From NCBI GenBank assembly GCA_036675505.1, contig JAKFEW010000103.1, positions 6,789 through 70,788 of the forward strand: DNA of 64,000 nt, in the 5' to 3' direction. The notes beneath the pieces are model-generated. The model was not told where the DNA came from. It did no database searches and worked only from the letters and a program-made list of their open reading frames with translations. Source of the DNA: JAKFEW01 sp036675505 (GTDB lineage: Bacteria; Cyanobacteriota; Sericytochromatia; S15B-MN24; JAQBPE01). Below, piece by piece: positions 1-8,001 of this stretch; within the stretch, counting starts at the first letter, position 1; the number at the start of each line of letters is the position of its first letter. Made by a program: the position numbers and the translations under genes.

Positions 1-2
1 CC

Positions 3-290
3 GACCTGCTGGCGGTGCCGGCGGCCTTCATCCCGCATACCGGCAAGGATCACTGGCATGTCTTGCTGCGCGCGCGGGCGATCGAGAACACCTGCTACGT
101 GATCGCGCCCGCCCAGGTCGGCGCGCACAACGCCCGGCGGGCCTCGTATGGCCACGCCGTGATCGTCGATCCGTGGGGCGTGACGCTCGCCGACGCCGGC
201 GATCGCCCCGGCCTCGCGCTGGCCGAGATCGACCCGGAGCGCCTGGCCCAGGTGCGGCGGCAGCTGCCGAGCTTGGCCCATCGCCGCTGA
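3..290 (+). CDS. Carbon-nitrogen hydrolase (nitrilase superfamily, Nit1-like), C-terminal part
   Basis: Partial gene running in from the left edge; only the last 95 residues are present. The segment with LLRARAIENTCYVIAPAQ, then ASYGHAVIVDPWG, then a terminal LPSLAHRR closely follows the C-terminal half of the Nit1/Nit2 branch (deaminated glutathione or omega-amidases), which hydrolyse amide C-N bonds in the cytoplasm with a Glu-Lys-Cys triad. The catalytic Cys and general base lie upstream of the window, so activity cannot be judged here. The family call is strong; the exact substrate is inferred from resemblance to Nit1 in the ATP-independent C-terminal strands. Confidence 0.85.
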   Translation, partial: DLLAVPAAFIPHTGKDHWHVLLRARAIENTCYVIAPAQVGAHNARRASYGHAVIVDPWGVTLADAGDRPGLALAEIDPERLAQVRRQLPSLAHRR

Positions 291-342
291 AGGGCTGCTT
301 GCGATCGCGAAACATTTGCGGTCCTATATCAAGTCCGACACC

Positions 343-372
343 TTGCAACATAATCCCCTTCTCCGTTACAAT
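343..372 (+). promoter_or_regulatory. Putative sigma70-type promoter for the receiver-like gene
   Basis: TTGCAA (343-348) and TACAAT (367-372) are separated by 18 bp and sit in a locally A+T-richer stretch 48 bp before the ATG at 420. It matches the consensus well for such a GC-rich genome, but it is a visual call only. Confidence 0.4.
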
Positions 373-419
373 CGCACACAATCTTTTGTGAAGTGCGACA
401 ACGCGGAGGGAGCGAAACA

Positions 420-902
420 ATGGCCTGTGCCCGTATTCTGGTCATCACACGCGCTGACGGCTCTGCGCTCGTCCCGGAGCTACCCGGCGTGCTCGCCGAC
501 CAGGGGCATGTGGTCGAGACGATCCCCCATGGCGTCGAGGCGCTCATGCGCCTCGCCATCACGCCGCCGGATCTGGTGGTCACCGAGGTGATGGACCTGG
601 CGCGGGACGGCGCCGCCTTCGCCCGCATCGTGCGCGAGCGCCCGTCCTTCCAGGACCTGCCGCTGATCGCGGTGGTCGACGAGGTGACGCTGCGCGACCA
701 CGCCGCGCTGCTGGTCGCCGGCTTCGATCGGGTCGCCACGGCCCGCACGGCCGACCACGTGGTGCCGAAGGCCGCGGCCGACCTCTTCGGCTCGCCGTTC
801 CGTGTGCCGAGCCTGCTCGAAGCATATGCGCGGGCGGCGGCGATCGCCTTCCAGCATTCGGCGCCGAGCCGGCCACGGGTCGTGGCCTTCTACCAGAACT
901 GA
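420..902 (+). CDS. Degenerate response-regulator receiver-like protein
   Basis: 160 residues. The start at 420 is set by a GGAGGG Shine-Dalgarno about 10 nt upstream. The first ~120 residues have the CheY-like pattern: a beta strand ARILVITR, then PDLVVTEVMDLARDG aligning with the phosphoacceptor loop PDLVLLDVMMPGMDG, then LIAVVDE and an AGFDRV turn. At the phosphoacceptor position the Asp is replaced by Glu (TEV instead of LDV), so classical phosphorylation is unlikely and the domain may be constitutively in one state or serve as an interaction module. There is no output domain; the ~40-residue tail is unrecognised. No histidine kinase is adjacent. The receiver fold is a moderate-confidence call; the role is unknown. 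Confidence 0.6.
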   Translation: MACARILVITRADGSALVPELPGVLADQGHVVETIPHGVEALMRLAITPPDLVVTEVMDLARDGAAFARIVRERPSFQDLPLIAVVDEVTLRDHAALLVAGFDRVATARTADHVVPKAAADLFGSPFRVPSLLEAYARAAAIAFQHSAPSRPRVVAFYQN

Positions 903-1040
903 GCCCGGGGTCGGCCTGACGGGCCGGCCGCAATGGCCGGCGTCACGTGACGCCGCACGAAAACTTTGGTCGCCGGCTCCGATGCCGGCGCCTTCCTGGT
1001 CGGGTAAGCTCGGCAGCCAGCCCCCCCAGGAGGCGTCCGC

Positions 1041-2960
1041 ATGCCCGGTATCGTCATCACCCATGACCCGCTCGGCCGGCTTGGGCTCGCCGAGCGGTTC
1101 CGCCGCCAGCTCGCCACCGCCCGGCTGCACCCATGGTACCGGGTCGATCGCTGGGAGGATCCGGCTGGCCGGGTGGCGCTCGGCCGGGCCGATCTCGGCG
1201 CCTTCAACCCTGACGATCAGCCGCTCATGAGCGAAGACGGTCGCTTCCGGCTGGTCTTCCAGGGCGACCTGCGCGACCGGGCCGCGCGCCTCGCCGCGCT
1301 GGCGGCCCGCGGCGTGCCGCTCACCGGCGGCGGCGATCCCGATCTGCTGCTCGCGGCCTACCGCGCGGACGGCCTGGACGGCATCGCCCGCCTCAACGGC
1401 TCGTACTTCTTCGCGCTCTGGGACGAACGCGAAGCGGTCTTGCGGGTGGGTGGCGACCGCTACGCCAGCCGGCCGCACCTGTTCGCCTTCGCCGGTGGCC
1501 GGTTCCTGCTCGCGCCGGAAGTGGCCGGCGTGATCGCGGGCCTGGGGCACACCCCGCCGCCCGACTGGCAGGGGCTCGGCACCTTCATGGCCCTCGAGTA
1601 CCCGCTCGGCGATCGCTCCCTGATCGAGGGCGTGCGCGTCTTCCCCGGTGGCACGTTCCTGACGCTCGGCGTCGAGGGACCCAGCTGGACCGAGTACTGG
1701 CGGCCCCGCTACGTCGCCGCGGCGGCGCGTCCGCTCGACGCGTGGGTCGAGGAGGCGACGCCATTGTACAAGCAGGCGGTGCGCCGCGCGGCCCAGGGGA
1801 ACTTCTGCGTCGCGATCAGCGGCGGGACCGACTCGCGCACGGTGATCGCCTGTGCCGAATTCGCGGATTTCCCGACCTTCACCTTCGGCCGCCCGGACTC
1901 CGAGGACGTGCTGCTCGCGCAACGGGTGGCGCGCGCGCGCGGCCTGGCGCCGGCGGTTCTGCGGCTGCGTGACGACTACCTCGATCACCATGCAGAGACG
2001 ATGCTGCGCCTCGGCGAGGGCATGACGAGCCTCTTCCACGCCCACGACGCGGACGGCATCGAGGACGTCGCCGCTCTCGCGCCCGTGACGATCTACGGCA
2101 TGACCTCCGAGTTCGCGCGCACCGATTTCGCGGAGAACGTCCTGGCCGCGAGCGCGGCCACGCCGCCGGCGCGGATCGCGCTGTTCGCGCGGCATGTGCG
2201 CGAGGGACGCCGGCCGCTCGATCCGCTCACCGGCGATGCCGCGCTCGTCGCGCGCCTGGTCGCGCGCACCTGGACGGCGGTCGATGCGGCGACGGCGCAG
2301 GCGGTGCTCACGCCGGCCGCGGCCTGGGCGATGCGGGAGGCGGTGCTCGGCGGGCTCGCCGAGGGGCTCGCGCGGGCCGAAGGGCCGACCGGCGTGGACC
2401 GCCTGATGGCGTTCAACGTGACGCAGCGGCAGCGGCGCTTCACGGGCTGGGGCATCAAGATCGCGGGGTCGGCCCACGAGTTCCGCAAGCCATTCGACGA
2501 CTACGACCTCGTCGATTTCTTGCTGCGCGTGCCGCCCGAGGTCAGGCGTGGCTTGCAGGCGCAGGTGATCGCGCGCCTCGCGCCGGACCTCGCCGCGATC
2601 CCGCGCACGGGAACCGGGGCGCCGCTCGACGCGGCGCTGCCGACGCGGGCGATCGCCTTCGGGCGCAAGCGCCTCGCCCAGGTGCTCCGCCCCGGGCGTC
2701 GCCAGAGCTTCGCCGACCCGCAGACGCTGCTGCGGACGACGTCGCGGGCATACTTCGAGGCGCTGCTGCTCGACCCGGCGACGTTGCACAACGGCCTGTT
2801 CCAGCCGGAGGGGCTGCGACGGCTGGTCGAGGCCCACATGATCGGCCGCGTGGACGCCGCCTCGGCGCTCTGTGCGCTCGCGACCGTGGAGCTGTGGCGC
2901 CGGCGCGTGCTGGGCGGCGGCCGCCTGGAGGCCCCGGAGCCGCGCCAGGCCGCAGCGTAG
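1041..2960 (+). CDS. Asparagine synthetase B-like amidotransferase lacking the N-terminal Cys
   Basis: 639 residues, two domains: an N-terminal Ntn-type glutaminase-like domain (~1-190, with HPWYRVDRW, LVFQGDL, LNGSYFFALWD) and a C-terminal ATP-pyrophosphatase domain (~220-600) with the PP-loop SGGTDS at 260-265. AsnB enzymes use Cys2 (Met-Cys-Gly) to release ammonia from glutamine; here the protein begins Met-Pro-Gly, so glutamine hydrolysis by that residue is not possible. Such homologues often act as amide- or ring-forming enzymes (for example lasso-peptide cyclases) or use free ammonia. AGGAGG 7 nt upstream supports the start. A radical SAM gene follows after 43 bp on the same strand, which suggests joint action, perhaps peptide or natural-product modification (inference). 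Confidence 0.8.
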   Translation: MPGIVITHDPLGRLGLAERFRRQLATARLHPWYRVDRWEDPAGRVALGRADLGAFNPDDQPLMSEDGRFRLVFQGDLRDRAARLAALAARGVPLTGGGDPDLLLAAYRADGLDGIARLNGSYFFALWDEREAVLRVGGDRYASRPHLFAFAGGRFLLAPEVAGVIAGLGHTPPPDWQGLGTFMALEYPLGDRSLIEGVRVFPGGTFLTLGVEGPSWTEYWRPRYVAAAARPLDAWVEEATPLYKQAVRRAAQGNFCVAISGGTDSRTVIACAEFADFPTFTFGRPDSEDVLLAQRVARARGLAPAVLRLRDDYLDHHAETMLRLGEGMTSLFHAHDADGIEDVAALAPVTIYGMTSEFARTDFAENVLAASAATPPARIALFARHVREGRRPLDPLTGDAALVARLVARTWTAVDAATAQAVLTPAAAWAMREAVLGGLAEGLARAEGPTGVDRLMAFNVTQRQRRFTGWGIKIAGSAHEFRKPFDDYDLVDFLLRVPPEVRRGLQAQVIARLAPDLAAIPRTGTGAPLDAALPTRAIAFGRKRLAQVLRPGRRQSFADPQTLLRTTSRAYFEALLLDPATLHNGLFQPEGLRRLVEAHMIGRVDAASALCALATVELWRRRVLGGGRLEAPEPRQAAA

Positions 2961-3003
2961 CGTTTGCTCCTCGCTGAGCCCGGCGAAGGGGTATCATGCG
3001 TCA

Positions 3004-4107
3004 ATGATCCCCACCCGCGTCGTCGCCGCGGACGCCCTGGCTTTCCGGCGCGCCGTCCGCGCCGGAAAGCCTTACCGGCCGCTCGACGTGAAGATCAAGC
3101 TCGTCTGGACCTGCAACCTGCGCTGCGGGATGTGCCCCCACTGGCGCGAGCCCGGCGAGAAGCCGCTGGCCATCGACGCTTTCATGGCCCTGGTCGACGA
3201 CCTGGCCGAGCTCGGCTGCCGCCGCATCCACCTGAGCGGCGGCGAGCCGACCCTCCGTCCCGACCTCGAGGCCCTCGTGGCCCACGCCGCCGGGCGCGGC
3301 TTGCGCGTGGCGATGACCACCAACGCGACCCGGCTCGACGCGGCGCGCGCGCAGGCGCTGGTGGCCGCCGGGCTGCGCCAGGCGAACGTCTCGATCGACG
3401 CGCCGGACGCGGCGGTCCACGACCTCATCCGCGGCGTGCCGGGCGCTTTCGACCGCGCCGTGGCCGGCTTCGGGCACCTGCGCGATGTGCTGCCCGCGGG
3501 GCGCTTGCGCGTGAATACGGTGGTCTCGGCCGCGAACTGGGAAGCGATGCCGGCGATGGCCCGCTACGTGCGCGCGCTCGGCGCGGACCGCTGGAACCTG
3601 ATGCCGATGGACGAGGCCTTTCCGGAGCTGAGGCGCCTGGATGCGGAAGAGGTGAGGGCCTGGAACGCGCGCATCGGGCCCGCGGTGTGGGCGGCCGTGC
3701 AGGGCACCGCGTTGCTGGACGGCGAGGCCGCGGCATACCCGTTCGGCCGGACGGCGCGCGAGGTGCGGGCGGCCTCGACTGGTGGATATGCCGGCGGCTT
3801 TTACGCCGGACGTGGGTGCCTGGCGCCGTTCACGCACGCTTACGTGGACCACCTCGGGCGGGTGAGCGTGTGCTGCATGCTGCCGAACGCGCCGGTGTTG
3901 GGGGATCTGCGGGAGCGGTCGTTCCGGGAGATCTGGGAAGGAGCGGCCTACGCCGCGCTGCGGCGCCTGGACCGGCCGCCGGCCGCGGCTTGTGAAAAGT
4001 GCGACCACTTCCTGGCCGCCAACCGGGAGTTGCTGCCATTGACGGCCGCTGGCCCCCTCGGGGCTTGCCGGGCGGCGTGGGCGGCTCACCAGCGAAGCGA
4101 CGCGTGA
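3004..4107 (+). CDS. Radical SAM/SPASM-type protein
   Basis: 367 residues. The CxxxCxxC cluster motif is CNLRCGMC (Cys37, 41, 44), followed by the GGEPT motif at LSGGEPTLRP, both diagnostic of radical SAM enzymes that bind a 4Fe-4S cluster and S-adenosylmethionine. C-terminally Cys272 (GRGCLAPF), Cys290-291 (VCCM) and Cys330/333 (CEKC) form a SPASM or twitch-like auxiliary cluster domain, as in peptide-modifying maturases and in MoaA-like enzymes. The ATG at 3004 is chosen because homology begins right after it; the purine-rich AAGGGG upstream is only a fair ribosome site. Probably co-transcribed with the AsnB-like gene. The substrate is unknown, and I see no precursor peptide or RRE domain next to it. 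Confidence 0.8.
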   Translation: MIPTRVVAADALAFRRAVRAGKPYRPLDVKIKLVWTCNLRCGMCPHWREPGEKPLAIDAFMALVDDLAELGCRRIHLSGGEPTLRPDLEALVAHAAGRGLRVAMTTNATRLDAARAQALVAAGLRQANVSIDAPDAAVHDLIRGVPGAFDRAVAGFGHLRDVLPAGRLRVNTVVSAANWEAMPAMARYVRALGADRWNLMPMDEAFPELRRLDAEEVRAWNARIGPAVWAAVQGTALLDGEAAAYPFGRTAREVRAASTGGYAGGFYAGRGCLAPFTHAYVDHLGRVSVCCMLPNAPVLGDLRERSFREIWEGAAYAALRRLDRPPAAACEKCDHFLAANRELLPLTAAGPLGACRAAWAAHQRSDA

Positions 4108-4111
4108 GGCG

Positions 4112-7100
4112 CTACATGCGCTTCCAGAGGTCCTCGGCGAGCGGCGGCAGCGGCGCGGTCTTGCCAGCCGAACCGTGAGATCGGCGAGGCAGGCTTTGGC
4201 CGACGTAGTTGCCTTCCATGACCAGGCGGCGCTCCGCGTAGGCCAGGAATGCCCGCCGGTCTGCGTCGGACAGCGTGGCCGCCTCGGCCTCGAGCGCCTC
4301 GCGGGCCGCCTTTGCGCGCGCCGGCGCCGCCGGGTCGTAAGGCCGCGCGGCCGCCTGGCCGAAGAGCGCCAGCGCGCGCGGGAGCGGCGTGCCCATCTGC
4401 TCGGCTGCCCGTTCGGCGGCCTCGAAGTGCGCCGCTGCCTGATCGGGGTGGCCCATCGCGATTTCGTGATCGCCCGCCACCAGATCGAGCTCAACGCGCA
4501 GCGGGAGGAGCCCGAGCGCGTCGATCAGCAACCGCGCGTTCGCCATCGCACGGGCCGCGTCATCCCATAGGCCGGCCTCGAGCGCCAGGCGCGCCTGGAG
4601 CACCAGGGCCCGCGCTTCCTTGCCACGGGCGCCGAGGCGCCGTGCCGACTCTACGGCGCTCTTGGCCTCCACGACCGCCTCCGCGCCGCGGCCTTCGCGC
4701 GCGGTGAGCTCCGCCCGGATGACCGCGAGCGCGGGCACCGCCTCGTTGTGGCCCGTCTCGGCGATCAGCGCCTCGAGCGCCGTGGCTTCCTCACGCGCCT
4801 CGTCGAGGCGGCCGAGGTGGAGCAACACGTCGAGATACGGCGGCAACACCACCGACTCCAGGTATCTATGCTTGCGGCCCCGCGCGATCGCGAGGCCTTC
4901 GCGGGCCTGCGCGAGCGCAGCCGGCAGCGCGCCAACCGCGGCGCTGGCGAGCCCCCCGTACGACTTCGCGCAGGCGAGCGGCATGAAAGAGCCGCGCTCC
5001 GCCGCGGCCTCCGCCTCCGCGCCGGCCGCACCGAAGTCGCCCAGGCGAAGCGCGGCATGGGCGAGGTTCACGCGCGCCACGGCCTCCTCGTCGCGGTAGC
5101 CGATTTCCCGGCAGATGGCGAGCTTACGCGCGAAGGTCGCGCGGGCCGCCCGGGCGTCCCCGCTCGCGATCTGGGCGTTGCCGAGGAAGTCGAGGGAGTT
5201 GTTGAGGCCGACCTTGTCGCCCACGACGTCCAGGTAGGCGACCGCGTCGGCCATGAGCCGCAGGCCCTCCTCCGCGCGCTCCGGCACCGCGGAGACCAGC
5301 AAGTAGCCCAGAAAGGCCGCGGCCAGGTGGGCCTTCGCGGGGTCGCCGCCGGACTCGGCGATCTCGCGGGCCCGCTCGTGGTCCGCGATCGCCCCCGCCA
5401 CGTCGCCCGCGAAGTAGCGCACGCGCCCGCTGGTCATCAGGCCGCGCGCGGCCTCGCCCTCATCGCCGATCGCCGTCGCGATCGCCACGCCGCGCTCGGC
5501 CGCCGCCAACGCCTCGGGGAAGCGCTGGGTGGCCTGGTGGATCTTCGCGAGCGAGATCCACATCCGGCATTCGCGGTAGCGGTCCTCGAGCAGCTGGGCG
5601 AGCGGCACGGCGCCTTCGTAGTGGGCGCGACCAGCGTCGTATTCGCCGAGCAGGCGGCGCACGTCGCCCAGGTGCGCGAGGTAGTCGAGCTTGGCGCGCC
5701 GCCAGCGCACCTCGCTCTGCACCTGGAGCTGGGCCAGGCCGGCTTCCAGGTAGCGCGCCGCGTCGTCCGTGGCGAAGAGCCGCGCATGGCGGACGCCCGC
5801 GAGCAGGCAGTAGGCGATGGTCTTCTCGGGCAGCGTGCCGCGCATGTACTGGTCGGCGATCATCGTGAGCATGTCGAGCGGCACGTCGGACTCGGGCTGG
5901 GCCTGGGCCGTCACTTCCATCGCCCTGGCGATCGCCGTGTGCATCCCGGCGCGCTCGACCGGGTCGAGCGAGATGTAGAGCACGTCTTGCAGCTGGTCGC
6001 GCGCGAACCGGTAGACCCCCTCGTCGGTCTCGACGAACACGTGGTGCGCCACGAGCGCGTCGACGGCCGCGAAGAGGGTTTCCTCGTCGAGGGCCGTGAC
6101 CCGCTTGAGCAGCGCGAGGTCGAAGGCATAGCCGACCGCGGCCGCCGTGCGCGCCAGCTGCCGGGCCGGCGCGTCGAGGCGCTCGAGCTTCAGGGCCTGC
6201 AACGCGCGCAAATCCTGGGGCAGCGCATCGGCGTCGGGCGGCTCCGTGTAGGTCCACTTCCCGCGCTCACGCGTCAGGGCGCCGATCTCCACCGCATGCT
6301 CGAGGATCATCTCGACCATGTACGGGTTGCCCTCGCTGAGCGCCGCCATGCGCGCGACCAGCGTGGGGTCCACCTCGACCATGCCGAGCATCGAGGCCAT
6401 GACCCGGCCCACCGCCTCGGTCGCGAGGCCGGCCAGGCCCAACGCCGTGGCGCGCTCGCGCCAGCCGCCGGGCGTCGCCTGGGTGGTCGGGTCGCGGTGG
6501 CTCGTCACGATCACCAGGAGCGGCGCCTCGCCCATGTTGCGGGCCAGGTGATCGAGGAACTGTTCCGAGAGCGGATCAGCCCAGTGCCAGTCTTCGAGCA
6601 CCAGCACCAGGCCGGCCGCGCGCGCGAGCGCGAGCAGCATCTCGGCCATGACCGACTGCAGGCGCATCTTCTCGGTGGACGGCGGATCGAGCTCCGGTGC
6701 GGGCGTCACGCCGAGCTCGGGGAGCACCTTCGCGAGCACGGGCGCGAGCCTGTCGAGGTCCTCGCGCACATGGGCCTTGAAGGCCGGCATCAGGGCGCGC
6801 AGCAAGCGCACCACCGGCCCGTAGGGGGACTGCGCGAACTCGTGGTTCGGCGAGGCCGCCACCGGCAGCTCGGCGAGCTGCACCTCGAAGCGGAACTCCT
6901 CCACCAGGCGGCTCTTGCCGACGCCCGGCGGCCCCCACAGCGCCACCAACGCGCCGGGCCGGCCCTCGCCGATCGCCTCGCGGTACTTGCCGAGCGAGGC
7001 GAGCTCGGCCTCGCGGCCGACCATGGCCGAGGTGAGCAGGCGCGTCGCGTCCGCCTCCGCACCCTCGAAGCCGAGCTCGGCGAGTACGTCGTAGGCCGAC

Positions 7101-7855
7101 TGTGGCCGCTCGAGCGGGTCCTTGGCGAGCAGGCGCATGACCAGACGCTCGATGTCCGCGTCGAGGCCTGCCTTGAGGCGCGACAGCGCCATCGGGCGCT
7201 CCTCGACCTGGGCGCGCAGGACGTCCAGCGGCTTGGCCTTCGGGAACGGCGGCCGCCCGCACCAGAGCTCGTAGGCCAGCGCGCCGACGGCGTACAGATC
7301 CGCGCGTTGATCCACGGTGCCGCGGCGGACCACCTCCGGCGCCAGGTAGGCCAGCGTGCCGCGGATCGCGGCCCCGGTCCGGCCCGCGTGCTCCATCAGG
7401 CCGTAGTCCATCAGCTTGACGACGCCCTCGGGCGTGACGCGCACGTTTTGCGGCTTCACGTCGCCATGCACGAGGCCGAGGTCGTGGACGTGGCCGAGCG
7501 CGCGCAGGAGCTGGGCCAGCACGTCGCGCAGCGTGGCGGCGTCGAGCGGCAGCATCTCGTCGAGGCCCAGGCCTGGCACGACTTCCATCGTGAAGAAGGG
7601 CGCGCCGTCTTCCATGACGCCGTAGTCGTAGACGCTGCAGCAGTTCGGATGCCGCAGGCGCGTCATCAGCCGGAATTCCTGCTTGAAAGCCAGGGCGGTG
7701 CGCGCCCGGTCCTCGCCGGTGCGGCTGCGAACCACGGCCTTGAGCGCCACCTGGCGGCGATCGACCAGATCGTCCACCAACATCACGACGCCCATCGCGC
7801 CCTCGCCGAGCGGCCGGACGGGGTTGTAGCGCTTGGCTAGCTTTCCGGTAGACAT
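4112..7855 (-). CDS. Serine/threonine protein kinase fused to AAA ATPase and TPR-like repeats
   Basis: 1247 residues. Kinase domain ~10-275: glycine loop LGEGAMG at 16-22, Lys39 in VALK, catalytic loop HGDVKPQN (His130, Asp132), DYG at 150-152 in place of DFG, and LAPEVV in the activation segment. ATPase domain ~295-560: Walker A GPPGVGKSR with Lys314, and Walker B LVLVLEDWHWAD. From ~700 on there are many Ala-rich helical pairs (for example LLGEYDAGRAHYEGA, GDVAGAIADHERAREIA) typical of TPR arrays. This is the PknK/MalT-like architecture: a cytoplasmic signalling hub whose ATPase/TPR part senses partners. There is no DNA-binding domain and no transmembrane segment. ATG 7855 begins the conserved kinase region; an in-frame extension upstream has no family resemblance. 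Convergent with the radical SAM gene, with a 4 bp gap. Confidence 0.85.
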   Translation of the reverse strand: MSTGKLAKRYNPVRPLGEGAMGVVMLVDDLVDRRQVALKAVVRSRTGEDRARTALAFKQEFRLMTRLRHPNCCSVYDYGVMEDGAPFFTMEVVPGLGLDEMLPLDAATLRDVLAQLLRALGHVHDLGLVHGDVKPQNVRVTPEGVVKLMDYGLMEHAGRTGAAIRGTLAYLAPEVVRRGTVDQRADLYAVGALAYELWCGRPPFPKAKPLDVLRAQVEERPMALSRLKAGLDADIERLVMRLLAKDPLERPQSAYDVLAELGFEGAEADATRLLTSAMVGREAELASLGKYREAIGEGRPGALVALWGPPGVGKSRLVEEFRFEVQLAELPVAASPNHEFAQSPYGPVVRLLRALMPAFKAHVREDLDRLAPVLAKVLPELGVTPAPELDPPSTEKMRLQSVMAEMLLALARAAGLVLVLEDWHWADPLSEQFLDHLARNMGEAPLLVIVTSHRDPTTQATPGGWRERATALGLAGLATEAVGRVMASMLGMVEVDPTLVARMAALSEGNPYMVEMILEHAVEIGALTRERGKWTYTEPPDADALPQDLRALQALKLERLDAPARQLARTAAAVGYAFDLALLKRVTALDEETLFAAVDALVAHHVFVETDEGVYRFARDQLQDVLYISLDPVERAGMHTAIARAMEVTAQAQPESDVPLDMLTMIADQYMRGTLPEKTIAYCLLAGVRHARLFATDDAARYLEAGLAQLQVQSEVRWRRAKLDYLAHLGDVRRLLGEYDAGRAHYEGAVPLAQLLEDRYRECRMWISLAKIHQATQRFPEALAAAERGVAIATAIGDEGEAARGLMTSGRVRYFAGDVAGAIADHERAREIAESGGDPAKAHLAAAFLGYLLVSAVPERAEEGLRLMADAVAYLDVVGDKVGLNNSLDFLGNAQIASGDARAARATFARKLAICREIGYRDEEAVARVNLAHAALRLGDFGAAGAEAEAAAERGSFMPLACAKSYGGLASAAVGALPAALAQAREGLAIARGRKHRYLESVVLPPYLDVLLHLGRLDEAREEATALEALIAETGHNEAVPALAVIRAELTAREGRGAEAVVEAKSAVESARRLGARGKEARALVLQARLALEAGLWDDAARAMANARLLIDALGLLPLRVELDLVAGDHEIAMGHPDQAAAHFEAAERAAEQMGTPLPRALALFGQAAARPYDPAAPARAKAAREALEAEAATLSDADRRAFLAYAERRLVMEGNYVGQSLPRRSHGSAGKTAPLPPLAEDLWKRM

Positions 7856-8001
7856 GAAGGCGAGGCGTCCGATCGGGAGGGGCCACAGGCCGTGGTTCGA
7901 GCGAGCGAGGGCTGGGAATAAGGGGGATGTTCTGTCGCGCGGACGGGCGCTGCCGCCCTGTCCCCCTGCTTCATGCCCCACCGTCCCGACCAGGTAACCG
8001 C

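Noticed and set aside
480..2837. Open frame of 785 codons on the minus strand opposite the AsnB-like gene
   Set aside because: Composition is typical of shadows and the plus strand carries the SGGTDS motif and a proper ribosome site.
3004..4107. Radical SAM gene as a molybdenum-cofactor MoaA
   Set aside because: The C-terminal Cys spacing (272, 290-291, 330/333) does not fit MoaA and no other moa genes are nearby.
4748..7840. Open frame of 1030 codons on the plus strand opposite the kinase gene
   Set aside because: Arg/His/Ala/Gly-rich composition of a GC-rich antisense shadow with no family motif; the minus strand encodes clear kinase and ATPase motifs.
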